From assembly GCA_937888775.1 (NCBI GenBank), contig CALAQT010000280.1:1-59071 (forward strand): 59,071 bases of DNA, in the 5' to 3' direction. Shown one piece after another: positions 26,957-36,136 of the stretch (position 1 is its first letter; each line of letters opens with the position of its first letter). Below the pieces are notes generated by a model that was not told the DNA's origin, made no database searches, and saw nothing but the letters and a program-made list of their open reading frames with translations. The translations under genes and the position numbers were made by a program. The DNA is from an uncultured Actinomycetes bacterium. GTDB lineage: Bacteria > Actinomycetota > Thermoleophilia > Solirubrobacterales > Solirubrobacteraceae.

Positions 26957-27855
26957 TCAGCCCGGGCCGGTGGACTCCGGTTCGATCGGTCCCCATATCT
27001 CCGCGGGGTCCCAGTCGACCAGGCGCGCGAGGTCTCGGGCGTCGGTGCGCTCCGCGGCCTGGGAGCGCACCGAGCGCGTGCGGTCGTCTTGGGGCAGGGC
27101 GTAGGCGTCGAGGATCGGTTTCCACGGAGTCAGCTCTCCGGTCTGGACTCCGATCGGCCGCTTTCTCGGGTGGGCCGGGGACGGAGTTCTCGAACATCCA
27201 GCGGTAGTACTCCTCCAGACGGATCTTCTCACGGGGACGGTATGGGGACTCGTAGTACTGGCGGATCCCAAGCGATCCGTCGGGGTCCGCGGTGCCAGGA
27301 GCCTTCGATCCAGAACTCGCCCTCCTCCCAGACCTCGCCGGGGTTGGCCTGATAGGTGAACTGCACCTCGTGGCCGGCGCGCTGCATCGCCACGCCTTGC
27401 ACGGGCTGGCGAACGCCGAGCCAGCGACCGGCGTGCGTCTCGTAGGAGTGGGTGTCGTGGCTCGGGTCCGAGCCCCATCGGCAGCACGTAGTCCGCCCAC
27501 CAGGCGGTCTCTGACCAGGTCGGGGTCATCGCCCCGTGCAGCGCGACCGCGTCTTGGTCGCGCAGCGCGCGCAGCCATGAGTAGCCATCCGGGTAGGAAC
27601 AGACCGGGTTCAGCACCCGCCTGAAGAGAATGGGCTGTGAGCCGCGGTCGCCATCGAGCAGGAAGTGGGGGTGGCCGGTCGGTGCCCATCCAAGCCCGTA
27701 ACCGGCGCGGGCTCCCGAAGAGCAGACGTTGGTGTGAGAGTTATGACAGTCGCAGCCTCAGGTCTCCAGGAACCGGTCGGCGAACCCGTCCTCGCCCGGC
27801 CGGCCGACGAAGTACATGACGTCGCTGGGGCGGGTCACGAGCGCTGGAAGTGAGC
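26957..27855 (-). pseudogene. molybdopterin oxidoreductase, decayed remnant
   Basis: Reading the minus strand from 27855, the frame gives VMYFVGRPGEDGFADRFLET, then an in-frame TGA at 27758-27760, then NSHTNVCSSGARAGYGLGW, a hallmark of catalytic subunits of this superfamily. The sequence then jumps to LRALRDQDAVALHGAMTPTW and ETAWWADYVLPMGLGP, which normally lie several hundred residues further on. After a frameshift near 27470 it continues with SHDTHSYETHAGRWLGVRQP and FTYQANPGEVWEEGEFWIEG, then after another with IRLEEYYRWMFENSVPG. The N-terminal FeS domain and most of the core are gone. It abuts the stop of the persulfide dioxygenase gene. Confidence 0.8.
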
Positions 27856-29262
27856 TCAGGCCGCGGCGTTCGCGGCCTGGTCGCTGGCCTCCAGCGGCTC
27901 GCCGAGCTGCCCCCACTCCGCGACGCCGCCGTCGACGATATGGATGACCTCCTGCCCTCCGAACCGTTGGATCAAGCTGGCGGCGGTGCCTGCGCGCTGT
28001 CCGGACGCGCAGATCACGGCGATCGGCCTGCTCGGGTCAAGGCCGGCGGGCATCTCGGTGATGTCGTGCCAGGCCTCGAACGCGGAGCCGGGGATGTGGC
28101 TCGCGTCCCATTCATTGCGTTCGCGCACATCGAGGATCTGCACGTCTGCCTGCGTTTTGATGCGCTCGCGGAGCTCGCCGATGCCAATTCGCTCGATGCG
28201 CTGCGCGAGTCGGTGCTCCTGGCGCCAGCTGGTCATCCCACCGTGCAGGTAGCCGGCCAGCTTGCGGACACCGACGGCGATGGCAAGCTGTCCGGCGTGG
28301 CGGCCGTCATCGTCGTCGCGGCCGATGAACACGATCTCCTGGTCACGATCCGCCAGCCAGGCGAGCTTGGAGCCGAACCCGGCGCGCAGCATCGGGTTGG
28401 AGATCGCCCCAGTGATGTGCGCGTCGTCGAACTGCTGATCGGTGCGCACGTCGATCAGCAGCGCGCCTTCGGTGCGCTTCAGCTCGACCTGCCGAGGAGC
28501 GAGCGGCAAGAGCTCGACGCCGTTGGTGACCAGCGGCCCCCTGTTGAGCTCGACGATCGCCTTGAAGTTCGGCGGCTGTGGGCCGAGCATGGCGAGCGCC
28601 TGCTTGACGAACTCGTCCTCGTCGGTCAGCGAGAGGATCGGGTTGTGCACGCGCTCGTAGCCGATCGTGGAGCAGATCTTCATGTCCATCCCCGGACCGC
28701 CGCACATCGACCCGCCGAGATGGCCGGGCCACACCTCAACATCATCGTCGAGGCAAAGTAGCTGGCGGTGAAGGGAGCGGAAGATCCCGCGCGCTCCCTC
28801 GGACTTCTCGATCGCCAGATCAGGACGAGCTACGTCTCCGACGAACAGAGTGTCGCCGGTCAGCACCGCCCAGGGCTCTTCTCCGCGACGGGTGTCGATC
28901 AGCGCGAAAGCCGTGTGCTCGGGCCGGTGCCCGGGCGTGTGCAGCGCCCGCACCGTCAGCGCGCCGAGTTCGAACTCGTCCCCGTCTACGAATGGCGCGT
29001 GGTCGTAGGCCGGCTGGGCGTCGCGGTGGATGTGGATCGTCGCTCCGGTTGCAGCCGCGAGGCGGCCGTGGCCGGAGACGTGGTCGGCGTGGTTGTGGGT
29101 CTCGAAGATGTGCTCGATGCCCACGCCCATGTAACGCGCCAGCTCGAGATACTCGTCGACCTCGAAGCGGGGATCGACGACCGCGGCCACGCCGGCCTTC
29201 TCATCGCCGATCAGATATGAGGCGCAGCCTAGATCGTCGTGGGTGATCTGACGGAAGATCAT
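27856..29262 (-). CDS. persulfide dioxygenase-like MBL domain fused to two rhodanese domains
   Basis: The 468-residue protein begins MIFRQITHDDLGCASYLIGD, with the metal motif FETHNHADHVSGHGRL and the typical LHTPGHRPEH and VLTGDTLFVGDVARPDL, placing it with ETHE1/PDO-type glutathione-persulfide dioxygenases. Two rhodanese domains follow. The first (about 265-355) lacks a catalytic cysteine (IVFIGRDDDDGRHAGQ), while the second has it in AVICASGQRAGTAASL. Such fusions convert persulfide sulfur to sulfite and move sulfane sulfur to a thiol. GGGAG-type ribosome binding site GGGAG lies 5 bases before the ATG. It sits next to sulfide:quinone reductase and molybdoenzyme remnants, so it is the surviving part of a sulfide-oxidation locus. 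Confidence 0.92.
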   Translation of the reverse strand: MIFRQITHDDLGCASYLIGDEKAGVAAVVDPRFEVDEYLELARYMGVGIEHIFETHNHADHVSGHGRLAAATGATIHIHRDAQPAYDHAPFVDGDEFELGALTVRALHTPGHRPEHTAFALIDTRRGEEPWAVLTGDTLFVGDVARPDLAIEKSEGARGIFRSLHRQLLCLDDDVEVWPGHLGGSMCGGPGMDMKICSTIGYERVHNPILSLTDEDEFVKQALAMLGPQPPNFKAIVELNRGPLVTNGVELLPLAPRQVELKRTEGALLIDVRTDQQFDDAHITGAISNPMLRAGFGSKLAWLADRDQEIVFIGRDDDDGRHAGQLAIAVGVRKLAGYLHGGMTSWRQEHRLAQRIERIGIGELRERIKTQADVQILDVRERNEWDASHIPGSAFEAWHDITEMPAGLDPSRPIAVICASGQRAGTAASLIQRFGGQEVIHIVDGGVAEWGQLGEPLEASDQAANAAA

Positions 29263-29301
29263 TGCGGCTCCCGAGGGGTGGATTGGGTTTGGTTGACGTC
29301 G

Positions 29302-29640
29302 CTAAGCGAGCCCCGTGAGCATCCCCTTCCCGTACAACGCGGGCAGCACGTAGCGCTTCAGCTGATACATCGACCAGTGCTCCTTCGTGGAGTCAAACGG
29401 GAACCGGGGCGTGGGCTTGAGGTCGTAATCGAACTCGCGGTGCCGCCCTTGAACTCGTGCAGCGTGCGCCATGTCCCCTCGCAGCCGTCGTAGAGGTAGT
29501 TCGAGCCCTTGCCCACCTGGTCGACGTTCAAGCCCTTGATCGCCTTCCAGTTGAGCTTGATGCCGACCGCGACGATCAGGTAGTTGCTGTCGCTGAGCTC
29601 GGTGCGGATCGATGCCAGCGTCTGCTCGGTGTCTGAGAGC
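29302..29640 (-). pseudogene. sulfide:quinone oxidoreductase-like flavoprotein, deleted remnant
   Basis: The minus strand carries SNYLIVAVGIKLNWKAIKGL followed by SNYLYDGCEGTWRTLHEFKG, matching the middle of SQR-type FAD oxidoreductases. Directly after, in another frame, come FDYDLKPTPRFPFDSTKEHW and YQLKRYVLPALYGKGMLTGL and the stop at 29302-29304, which is the very C-terminus of such proteins. Both the N-terminal FAD-binding region and about 200 residues between the two segments are missing. It precedes the persulfide dioxygenase gene in the same direction, as in working sulfide-oxidation operons. Confidence 0.75.
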
Positions 29641-29981
29641 GGCTCCTGTGATCTCCGAGCGTGCACGCCTAGATCGTATGCCACGGTCAGCTAGCGGTAA
29701 AGATCAGCGGTTTGCTGTGCGGGACACTAACCCATGATGCTGGCGCAGCCCCACCTGAATCAGGTTGATTGACCCGTCGGGCTGTAGACCGCTCGCTGCT
29801 CCCACGGCCGACTCGACGTCATCCGCGGGAGCACCGGCGCCGAATCCGAGCTAGCCCTCGCGCTTCGGCTCGACGAGCTCACCACAGCCAGCAACCTCCC
29901 CCGGTAACGCACGGGCTGAAAGGCCGGACTTCCGGACCTCCGAAGGTCATAGCGGCTCGTGTTAGGAGCGCTCGTGCCGAT
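29641..29981. other. junction stretch between the SQR remnant and the GGDEF-EAL remnant
   Basis: It holds no complete gene. A plus-strand frame at about 29811-29907 encodes a 33-codon peptide ending ALRLDELTTASNLPR, which may be the tail of a lost gene. The promoter of the persulfide dioxygenase operon may once have been here. Confidence 0.3.
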
Positions 29982-31469
29982 AAACCCGGCTTCAAGTTGG
30001 TCAACGACTCGCTCGGGCACAGGCTGGGGGATCAGCTCTTGATGGCAGTGGCCGAGCGACTGCGGCGCTGCGCACGAAAGGATGACATCTGCGCGCGGCT
30101 TGGGGGAGATGAGTTCGCGGTGTTGCTCACGGGTACGTCTGACCCCGTCGGCCTGGCGCAGCGCATCATCGGCGCGCTGCAGCGCGGCTTCGAGATCGGC
30201 GGACACGAGGTGTTCGTCAACGTCAGCGTCGGTATCGCGAGCGGCCGTGACGAGGCGGAAGCTCTGCTGAGCAACGCGGACGTCGCCATGTATCACGCCA
30301 AGCGCGCCAGCGCGGGCCACTACCGGCACTTCGAGCCCAGCATGCAGGCAGCCCGTGTTTCGCGACTCGAGCTCGAGACGAGCCTTCGCCGCGCGGTCGA
30401 GCGCGACGAGTTCGAGCTGCACTGCCAGCCTGTGTTCGACTTGCGCTCTGGCAAGCTCGCGTCGTTCGAAGGTCTCCTTCGGTGGCACGATCCCCTGCGC
30501 GGACTCGTACCGCCGCTCGAATTCATCTCCGTCGCAGAGGAAACCGGGGTGATCCAAGAGATCGGTCGCTGGGTGCTGGCGCAGGTCTGCTCGCAGCTCG
30601 AACTCTGGTGGCGCGATGCGCCGGTCGCGGTCAGCGTCAACGTGTCGATGCGCGAACTGCAGCAGCCGGGCTACGCGACCGGGGTTCAGCGGGCGATCGT
30701 TGGCGCGTTCCCGCCTTGCGCGCTCATCCTTGAAGTCGCCGAGAGCGCGCCGCCGAAGGACGTCCCCGGCGCGATCGCCGCGCTGCGGGCGGTCAAGGAG
30801 CTCGGAGTCCGCGTGGCGCTTGACGACTTCGGCGCTGGGTACTCGTCGCTGCTCAACCTTGTCGACCTGCCGGTCGACTTCCTCAAGATAGCCGGGCCCT
30901 TTCTCCAAGCGAAGGAGGGCGACGGCCGCAAGCTGAACGGGCTGCTGGCCGGGATCCTCAGCCTTGGCCGGCACCTCGACCTGAAGACTGTCGCCAAGGC
31001 CATCGAGCGGCCCGAGCAGCGCACGCTACTCATCGAGCTCGGCTGCGACCTCGGCCAGGGCTACCTCCTCGGCCCCCCGCTTGAGGCCGAGGCCGCCGGC
31101 GAGCTGCTGGCCCCAGACGCACTCAGAGGCCGCTGTCGCGGGGGTGAGGCGCGATCCTCGTTACGGGTTCCATCCCCCGTTGATACAACGGCATTCTTGC
31201 TGTCCACGCGGCGCTGGCGCTGGAGCGATGCAGGCGAAGCTGGCTTCGGCGCGAGGTCAGCGCGCGAACCATGCGGCGGTGTCCGACGGCACTTGCCCGT
31301 CGTCGGTCAGGGCGCTGCTGGAGAGAAGCGCCTCCGCGTCCGCCGGCGGAGACACCGGATCGCCGGACACATTGACGATGCAGATGAATCCCGGATCGCG
31401 GGCGAACGCGAGGGCGCCGTCGGGCGCGTCGAGCCACTCCAGCGTGCCGTCTCCGAGCGCCGGCCGTGA
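29982..31469 (+). pseudogene. GGDEF-EAL protein, 5'-truncated and with altered EAL residues
   Basis: The sequence enters a GGDEF domain in the middle (GFKLVNDSLGHRLGDQLL) with an intact RLGGDEFAVLL active site, but the first 45 or so residues of that domain and any sensor are absent; no nearby start codon is credible. The EAL domain follows, with EGLLRWHDP in place of EALLRW, the normal DDFGAGYSSL, but LKIAGPF where LKIDxxF is usual and AKAIE where AEGVE is usual, so phosphodiesterase activity is doubtful. The frame runs 213 bases past the end of the convergent GH13 gene. An extra G in the run at 31140-31144 would instead stop it at about 31146. I treat it as a decayed gene. Confidence 0.65.
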
Positions 31470-32969
31470 GCGGCGGATGCGCAGCGCGCGGCGGTAAAGC
31501 TCGAGCATTGAGGTTTCGTCGCCGGCCTGCGCCTCGGCCGTCTGCGTGCGCCAGGACGTCGGCTGCCCCAGCCACGGCGGAGCGCTCGCGTCCTGCGGGC
31601 TGAACCCGAATGGAGGCTCCCGACCGGACCATGGGAGGGGCACTCGGCAGCCGTCGCGGCCGCGGTCGGTGTGGCCGGATTGCTCCCAGCTGGGGTCCTG
31701 CAGCGCAGCGTCGGGGAGGTCTTCGACCTCGGCGAGGCCGAGCTCCTCGCCTTGGTAGATGTAGGCGCCGCCGGGTAGAGCGAGCATCAGCAGCGCGGCG
31801 GCCCGCGCCCGCCTGACGCCCGCGGCGAAGTCGGCTGGCAGGTCGATCAGGTCGCTGAGGTTTCGCAGCGGTCGCACGCCTTGGGGGCGGGCGTAGCGGG
31901 ACACCTCTCTGACCGTGTCGTGGTTTGAGAGGACCCAGGTGGGCGGAGCGCCGACCGCCTGGTGCGTGTGGAGCGTGTCGACGATCGATCTGCGTAGCGC
32001 TTCGGCCTGCCAGGGTGCCAGCAGGAAATCGAAGTTGAACGCGGTGTGGAGCTCGTCGCCGCGTACGTACTGCGCTAGGCGTTCGGGGTTGTGGACCCAC
32101 GCTTCGGCTACGAACACTCGCGGATCCTCGTAGGCGTCCGCCAGCCGGCGCCACATCCGGTAGATCTCGTGGACCTCGTCGCGGTCCCAGTGCGGGTGGT
32201 CGACCGGATCCGCAGAGAGTGGCGGCCATGCCGTCGCGCCGACGTCCGGGAGGCCGTCGGCCTTGACGAGGCCGTGGGCGACGTCGATGCGGAATCCATC
32301 GATCCCGAGCCCAAACCAGAAGCGCAACGTCTCGTCGAACTCGGCCTGCACCTCGGGGTTGGTCCAGTTGAGGTCTGGCTGCCCGGGGGTGAAGAGGTGC
32401 AGGTACCACTGCCCGGGGCGGCCGTCGGCCTCGGTGACCCGGGTCCAGGCCGGACCTCCGAAGCCACTGCGCCAGTCGTTCGGTCGCTCGTCACCGCCGG
32501 GCCCATGGCCGTCGCGGAAAATGAAGCGGGCGCGCTGCGCCGAGCCTGGACCGGCCGCCAGCGCCTGCTGAAACCAGGCGTGGCGGTCTGACATGTGGTT
32601 CGGGACGATGTCGAGCAGTACCCGTAATCCGAGGTTGTGAGCTTCACCGATCATCGCCTGGGCCGCGGCTAGCGTGCCGAACACAGGCTCGATGTCGCGG
32701 AAGTCCGAGACGTCGTAGCCGGCGTCCTTCATCGGCGAGGGGTACCACGGGTTTATCCACAGCGCGTCGACGCCGAGGTCCGCGAGGTAGGGCAGCCGGG
32801 ACCGCAGCCCTGCGATGTCGCCCAGGCCGTCGCCGTCGCCGTCCGCGAAACTGCGGATGTAGACCTGATAGATGACCGCGCTGCGCCACCACGGTGTCGC
32901 ACTTGGATCTCCCAGTTGGCAGCGCTCGCGAATCTGCACGGCGGAGGCCGGCCTTTTGGGGCTAGGCAT
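31257..32969 (-). CDS. GH13 alpha-glucosidase / oligo-1,6-glucosidase-type enzyme
   Basis: The 570-residue cytosolic protein has the GH13 conserved regions: WWRSAVIYQVYIRSFADGDG at the start, DIVPNHMSDRHAWF (region I), GFRIDVAHGLVK with the nucleophile Asp (region II), VFVAEAWVHNPER with the acid Glu (region III) and VLSNHDTVRE (region IV). The ADLGVDALWINPWYPSPM segment and QPDLNWTNPEV loop point to exo-acting alpha-glucosidases rather than endo-amylases. Its ATG overlaps the stop of the GH3 gene by 8 bases, so the two enzymes are translationally coupled and likely degrade imported oligosaccharides together. No signal peptide is present. Confidence 0.92.
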   Translation of the reverse strand: MPSPKRPASAVQIRERCQLGDPSATPWWRSAVIYQVYIRSFADGDGDGLGDIAGLRSRLPYLADLGVDALWINPWYPSPMKDAGYDVSDFRDIEPVFGTLAAAQAMIGEAHNLGLRVLLDIVPNHMSDRHAWFQQALAAGPGSAQRARFIFRDGHGPGGDERPNDWRSGFGGPAWTRVTEADGRPGQWYLHLFTPGQPDLNWTNPEVQAEFDETLRFWFGLGIDGFRIDVAHGLVKADGLPDVGATAWPPLSADPVDHPHWDRDEVHEIYRMWRRLADAYEDPRVFVAEAWVHNPERLAQYVRGDELHTAFNFDFLLAPWQAEALRRSIVDTLHTHQAVGAPPTWVLSNHDTVREVSRYARPQGVRPLRNLSDLIDLPADFAAGVRRARAAALLMLALPGGAYIYQGEELGLAEVEDLPDAALQDPSWEQSGHTDRGRDGCRVPLPWSGREPPFGFSPQDASAPPWLGQPTSWRTQTAEAQAGDETSMLELYRRALRIRRSRPALGDGTLEWLDAPDGALAFARDPGFICIVNVSGDPVSPPADAEALLSSSALTDDGQVPSDTAAWFAR

Positions 32970-35519
32970 CTGCGGGTTCACTCGAAGGTTGACGAGAGCG
33001 CGTGTGCGACGGGCTAGCCGGGGCTCGATTTCCCGCCAGGACCGCGATCTCGGTCGAGACTGGCAGCACCGCGGAAGACGAGCCGGCGGCGAACTGGAAC
33101 GCGCCGGGCTCGATCGCCCAGCGATGGGCGTCCACGTCCCAGTGCTCGAAGGCCCTCGGCGGCACGGTGATCGTGGCGGTAGCGCCCTCACCTGCGTTCG
33201 CGTCGACCGTCGCGAACCCGACTAACCATTGGACGGGTCGCTCGACGCTGCTGCCCGGTCGGCTCGCATAGAGTTGGATGATCTCCCTGCCGCGCCGGAT
33301 GCCGCTGTTGCGAACACCAACGGTGACCGCGACGTCGGCACCCGGCTCACAGTCGCGCGGCGCGTCGATCGAGACGTACGTCCAGGTCGAGTACCCCAGG
33401 CCGTGGCCGAACGGATAGAGCGGTCTTCGACCGTCACGGTCATAGGCGCGGTAGCCGATGAACAATCCCTCGTCGTAAGCCAGGATCCCGTCGACGGGCC
33501 GGACCGAGGGGAGACCGTCCTCGGCCTCCGGCCATGTCGTCGGAAGCCGGCCGCCGGGCTCGGCGAGCCCGAGCAGCACGTCGGCCAGCGCGTTGCCGAA
33601 CTCCTGACCCGGGAACCACGCGAGCAGCACGGCGGCGACCTCGTCGGCCCAGGGCAGCAGCACGGGAGCGCCCGCGTTCACGACTACCACCGTCCTGGGA
33701 TTCGCGTCGGCGACGCGCCGCACCAGCTCGTCCTGCCGGCCCGGCAGCGACAGGGACGCGCGATCGAAGCCCTCGCTCTCCACCTCGTCGGTCGTTCCGA
33801 CGACGACGACCGCCAGATCGGCGTCGCCCGCGAGAAACACTGCGCGCTCGATCTCCTCGTCGTCGGTGCCGTGTGGCGGCTCGAGGTTGAGCTGGAACCT
33901 CACGCCAAGATCCCCAAGATCGCTCTGGTTGGATCCGACCTCGTGCGCGAGGACGACCTTGACCGCCTCGCCCCGCTCCAGGTGCACGCTGTGCGCTGCC
34001 TGGGGCGGGATCATCATCCCTTCGGCTACGTCCGCGCCCGGCGGGAGCTCGAGGCGGCCGTCGAAGACCTCTTCCCCGCCGACTGACAACCAGTAACGGC
34101 CGACCCCGGAACCGGCGATCGTATACGTGCCCGCGTCGATCGCCCGGATCACCGCGCGCACCTCGACCCGCGCCACCGAGGGGTCGTCGAAGGACGAGCC
34201 CGGCCAGTCGAAGGTGCACCCGGGGCGCTCCTCGGTGGCCAGGACGGTTCCGTCGCCGGCGAGGAATCGCACCTCGACGCCGGAACCGGTGCCGTCGCCC
34301 CCCGTAGCCAGGGCGCACCAGCCACGGGGATGCGGCTGCTCGCCAGAACGCCCACGCCGTGCGTGATGCCGGCCGTTGGCTTGAGGGCGGCGCGCAAACC
34401 GTCCAGTGGCGACACGGCGTAGGGCGGATAGACCGTCGCGCTGCCACCACCCAACGTCCGAGCCGTCGCGGCGTTCGGACCGATGACGGCGAGGCGCTTG
34501 ACCGCGCTGCGGTCGAGTGGAAGCACGGCATCGGCGTTGCGTGCCAGAACGAAACCAGCCGCCGCCGCGCGACGCAGCGTGGCGGCCACCTCGGCGTCGT
34601 CGAAGCGGGGCGCGGCGGTGGCGGCGATCCCCTCCAGCGCTCCCACCCGGGCCGCGAGGCGCAGGATGCGCACGACTTTTTCGTCGATCGTCGCCTCATC
34701 GATCTTGCCGTCTCGCACAGCCGCGAGCAGCGCCGCACCCCACGGTCCCGCTGGGCCCGGCATAACCAGATCGAGCGCGGCGCGCGCGGACGCTTCGGTC
34801 GAACGCGTCGCGAACCAATCCGACATCACGAGCCCATCGAAGCCCCATTCTCCCTGCAAGACGTCGCGAAGCAGCGAACTTTCCGTCATTGGCCGGCCAT
34901 TGACGCCGTTGTACGCCGCCATCACCAACCAGACGCCCGCCTCCCGGATGATCGCCTCGAACGGCACCAGATACAGCTCGCGAAGGGTCCGATCGTCAAC
35001 GCGCGCGTCAAGCGTCATCCGCTGCGTTTCGGAGTCGTTGGCGACGAAATCCTTGACCGTGGCGCCCACGCCGCCGCCCTGCACCCCCCTCACGAACGCG
35101 ACACCGATCCGCGCGGTGAGCAGCGGATCCTCGCTGAAGCACTCGAAGTGCCGCCCACTGTAAGGCGTCCGGTGGAGGTTCACGGTCGGCGCCAGCAGAA
35201 CGTCTACGCCCTTGCGTCGCGCCTCGAACGCCAACAGACATCTGACATCCTCAACGAGTGCCTCGTCCCACGTCGCCGCCAGCGACGTCGGCAACGGCAC
35301 ATTGGCCGAAGTGTCGCGCTCGTCCCGCCGTTCACCGCGCACGCCGGCCGGACCGTCTGAGACGACCAGACGGCGCAGGCCCGCCGCCGGCTCGGCGTGC
35401 AACGACCAACAATCCGCGCCGGTGAGCAAGCGCACCTTCTGCTCCAGCGACAGCGCCGCCGCCCTGGCGACGACCACGCGCTCATCCACCCCGGTCGGCT
35501 CAACGGCCGGTTGCGTCAC
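32962..35519 (-). CDS. GH3 beta-glucosidase with PA14-like insertion and C-terminal Fn3-like domain, frameshifted
   Basis: The first frame holds the catalytic barrel: KVRLLTGADCWSLHAEP, VLLAPTVNLHRTPYSGRHFE, VKDFVANDSETQR and the nucleophile region WGFDGLVMSDWFATRSTEAS, then VIGPNAATARTLGGGSATVYPP. At the six-C run at 34298-34303 the frame shifts by one base. The second frame has a PA14-like insert (SVGGEEVFDGRLELPPGADV), DADLAVVVVGTTDEVESEGFD, PFGHGLGYSTW and a fibronectin-III-like end. Joined length is about 850 residues, normal for this architecture. I chose the GTG at 35517-35519 with GGAAG upstream; the frame is open to 35612. The error is a homopolymer type and may be artefactual. Confidence 0.85.
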
Positions 35520-35678
35520 GATGACTTCCCAGGCGACATCCACTCCTCCTTCTCGTGGCTCAAACCCGCGCCAGCGGCGGCTTACGGCTAGCGCTTTGTA
35601 TCGCTCCGACAAGTGGTCTGCCTAGCGCCGTTCGGACATCGTGAACGCTGGGGCCGTCCGTCGGCGACGTTAGGACCG

Positions 35679-35890
35679 CTACGTGGTGCGGCGTTCGATC
35701 ACGGCGAGCGGCGCGAGCTCTTCAACGGGATTGCCATCGTGCGCCTCGATCGCCCATAGCAGGAGCTCGGCACCTCGAGCGCCACTCTCGCGCAGAGGCT
35801 GGCGCACAGTCGTCAGCCCAAGCGCCGCCGATACCTCGATATCGCCAAATCCAATCATCGCGAGGTCGCTGGCACGCGCAGGCGCATCGC
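35679..35890 (-). pseudogene. LacI-family regulator, C-terminal remnant
   Basis: The frame gives DLAMIGFGDIEVSAALGLTT, then VRQPLRESGARGAELLLWAI and a normal C-terminal end with ERRTT and a stop at 35679-35681. This is the final about 68 residues of a LacI/GalR sensor domain. A short LRVP just upstream in a shifted frame also fits the family, but beyond about 35890 the similarity ends at the opposite-strand MalK/UgpC fragment. The helix-turn-helix and most of the protein are lost. It lies upstream of the two glycosidase genes in the same direction, so it was probably their regulator. Confidence 0.75.
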
Positions 35891-36082
35891 GTGCGCGACT
35901 CGGCCGCCAAGGTTGACAGCGACAGCCGCGCCCGCGGGATCACCTTCCGGGCCAAGCTCGATCTGGTCGAGGCGATGGGTGCCGAGTACCACACCCACTT
36001 CGGAGTCAACGCCGAGCAGGTCGAATCCGCAGAGCTGCAGGAGCTCAGAGACGACGCTGGCGTTGCGGCCGAGTGCGGGTGA
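35891..36082 (+). pseudogene. MalK/UgpC-type sugar ABC ATPase, C-terminal remnant
   Basis: The 63-codon frame contains RGITFRAKLDLVEAMGAEYH, then THFGVNAEQVESAELQELRD, the TOBE-type regulatory tail of MalK/UgpC ATPases. The nucleotide-binding domain is absent. It is fused head to tail with the LacI remnant on the other strand at about 35890, which marks a deletion that removed the rest of both genes. It ends at 36080-36082, 55 bases before the PfkB gene. Confidence 0.7.
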
Positions 36083-36136
36083 ACGTCGCGGCATTGTCCC
36101 GATGCCGCTCGGCGGGGGTTCCTGGACGATGGTTCG

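Noticed and set aside
27755..27762. TGA in the molybdoenzyme remnant as a selenocysteine codon
   Set aside because: It precedes the cofactor motif where related enzymes have an ordinary residue, and the gene has other stops, frameshifts and a large deletion, so decay is the simpler reading.
31257..31469. Antisense regulatory overlap between the GGDEF-EAL and GH13 genes
   Set aside because: One extra G in the run at 31140-31144 would stop the GGDEF-EAL frame at about 31146, before the GH13 end, so the overlap is likely artefactual.
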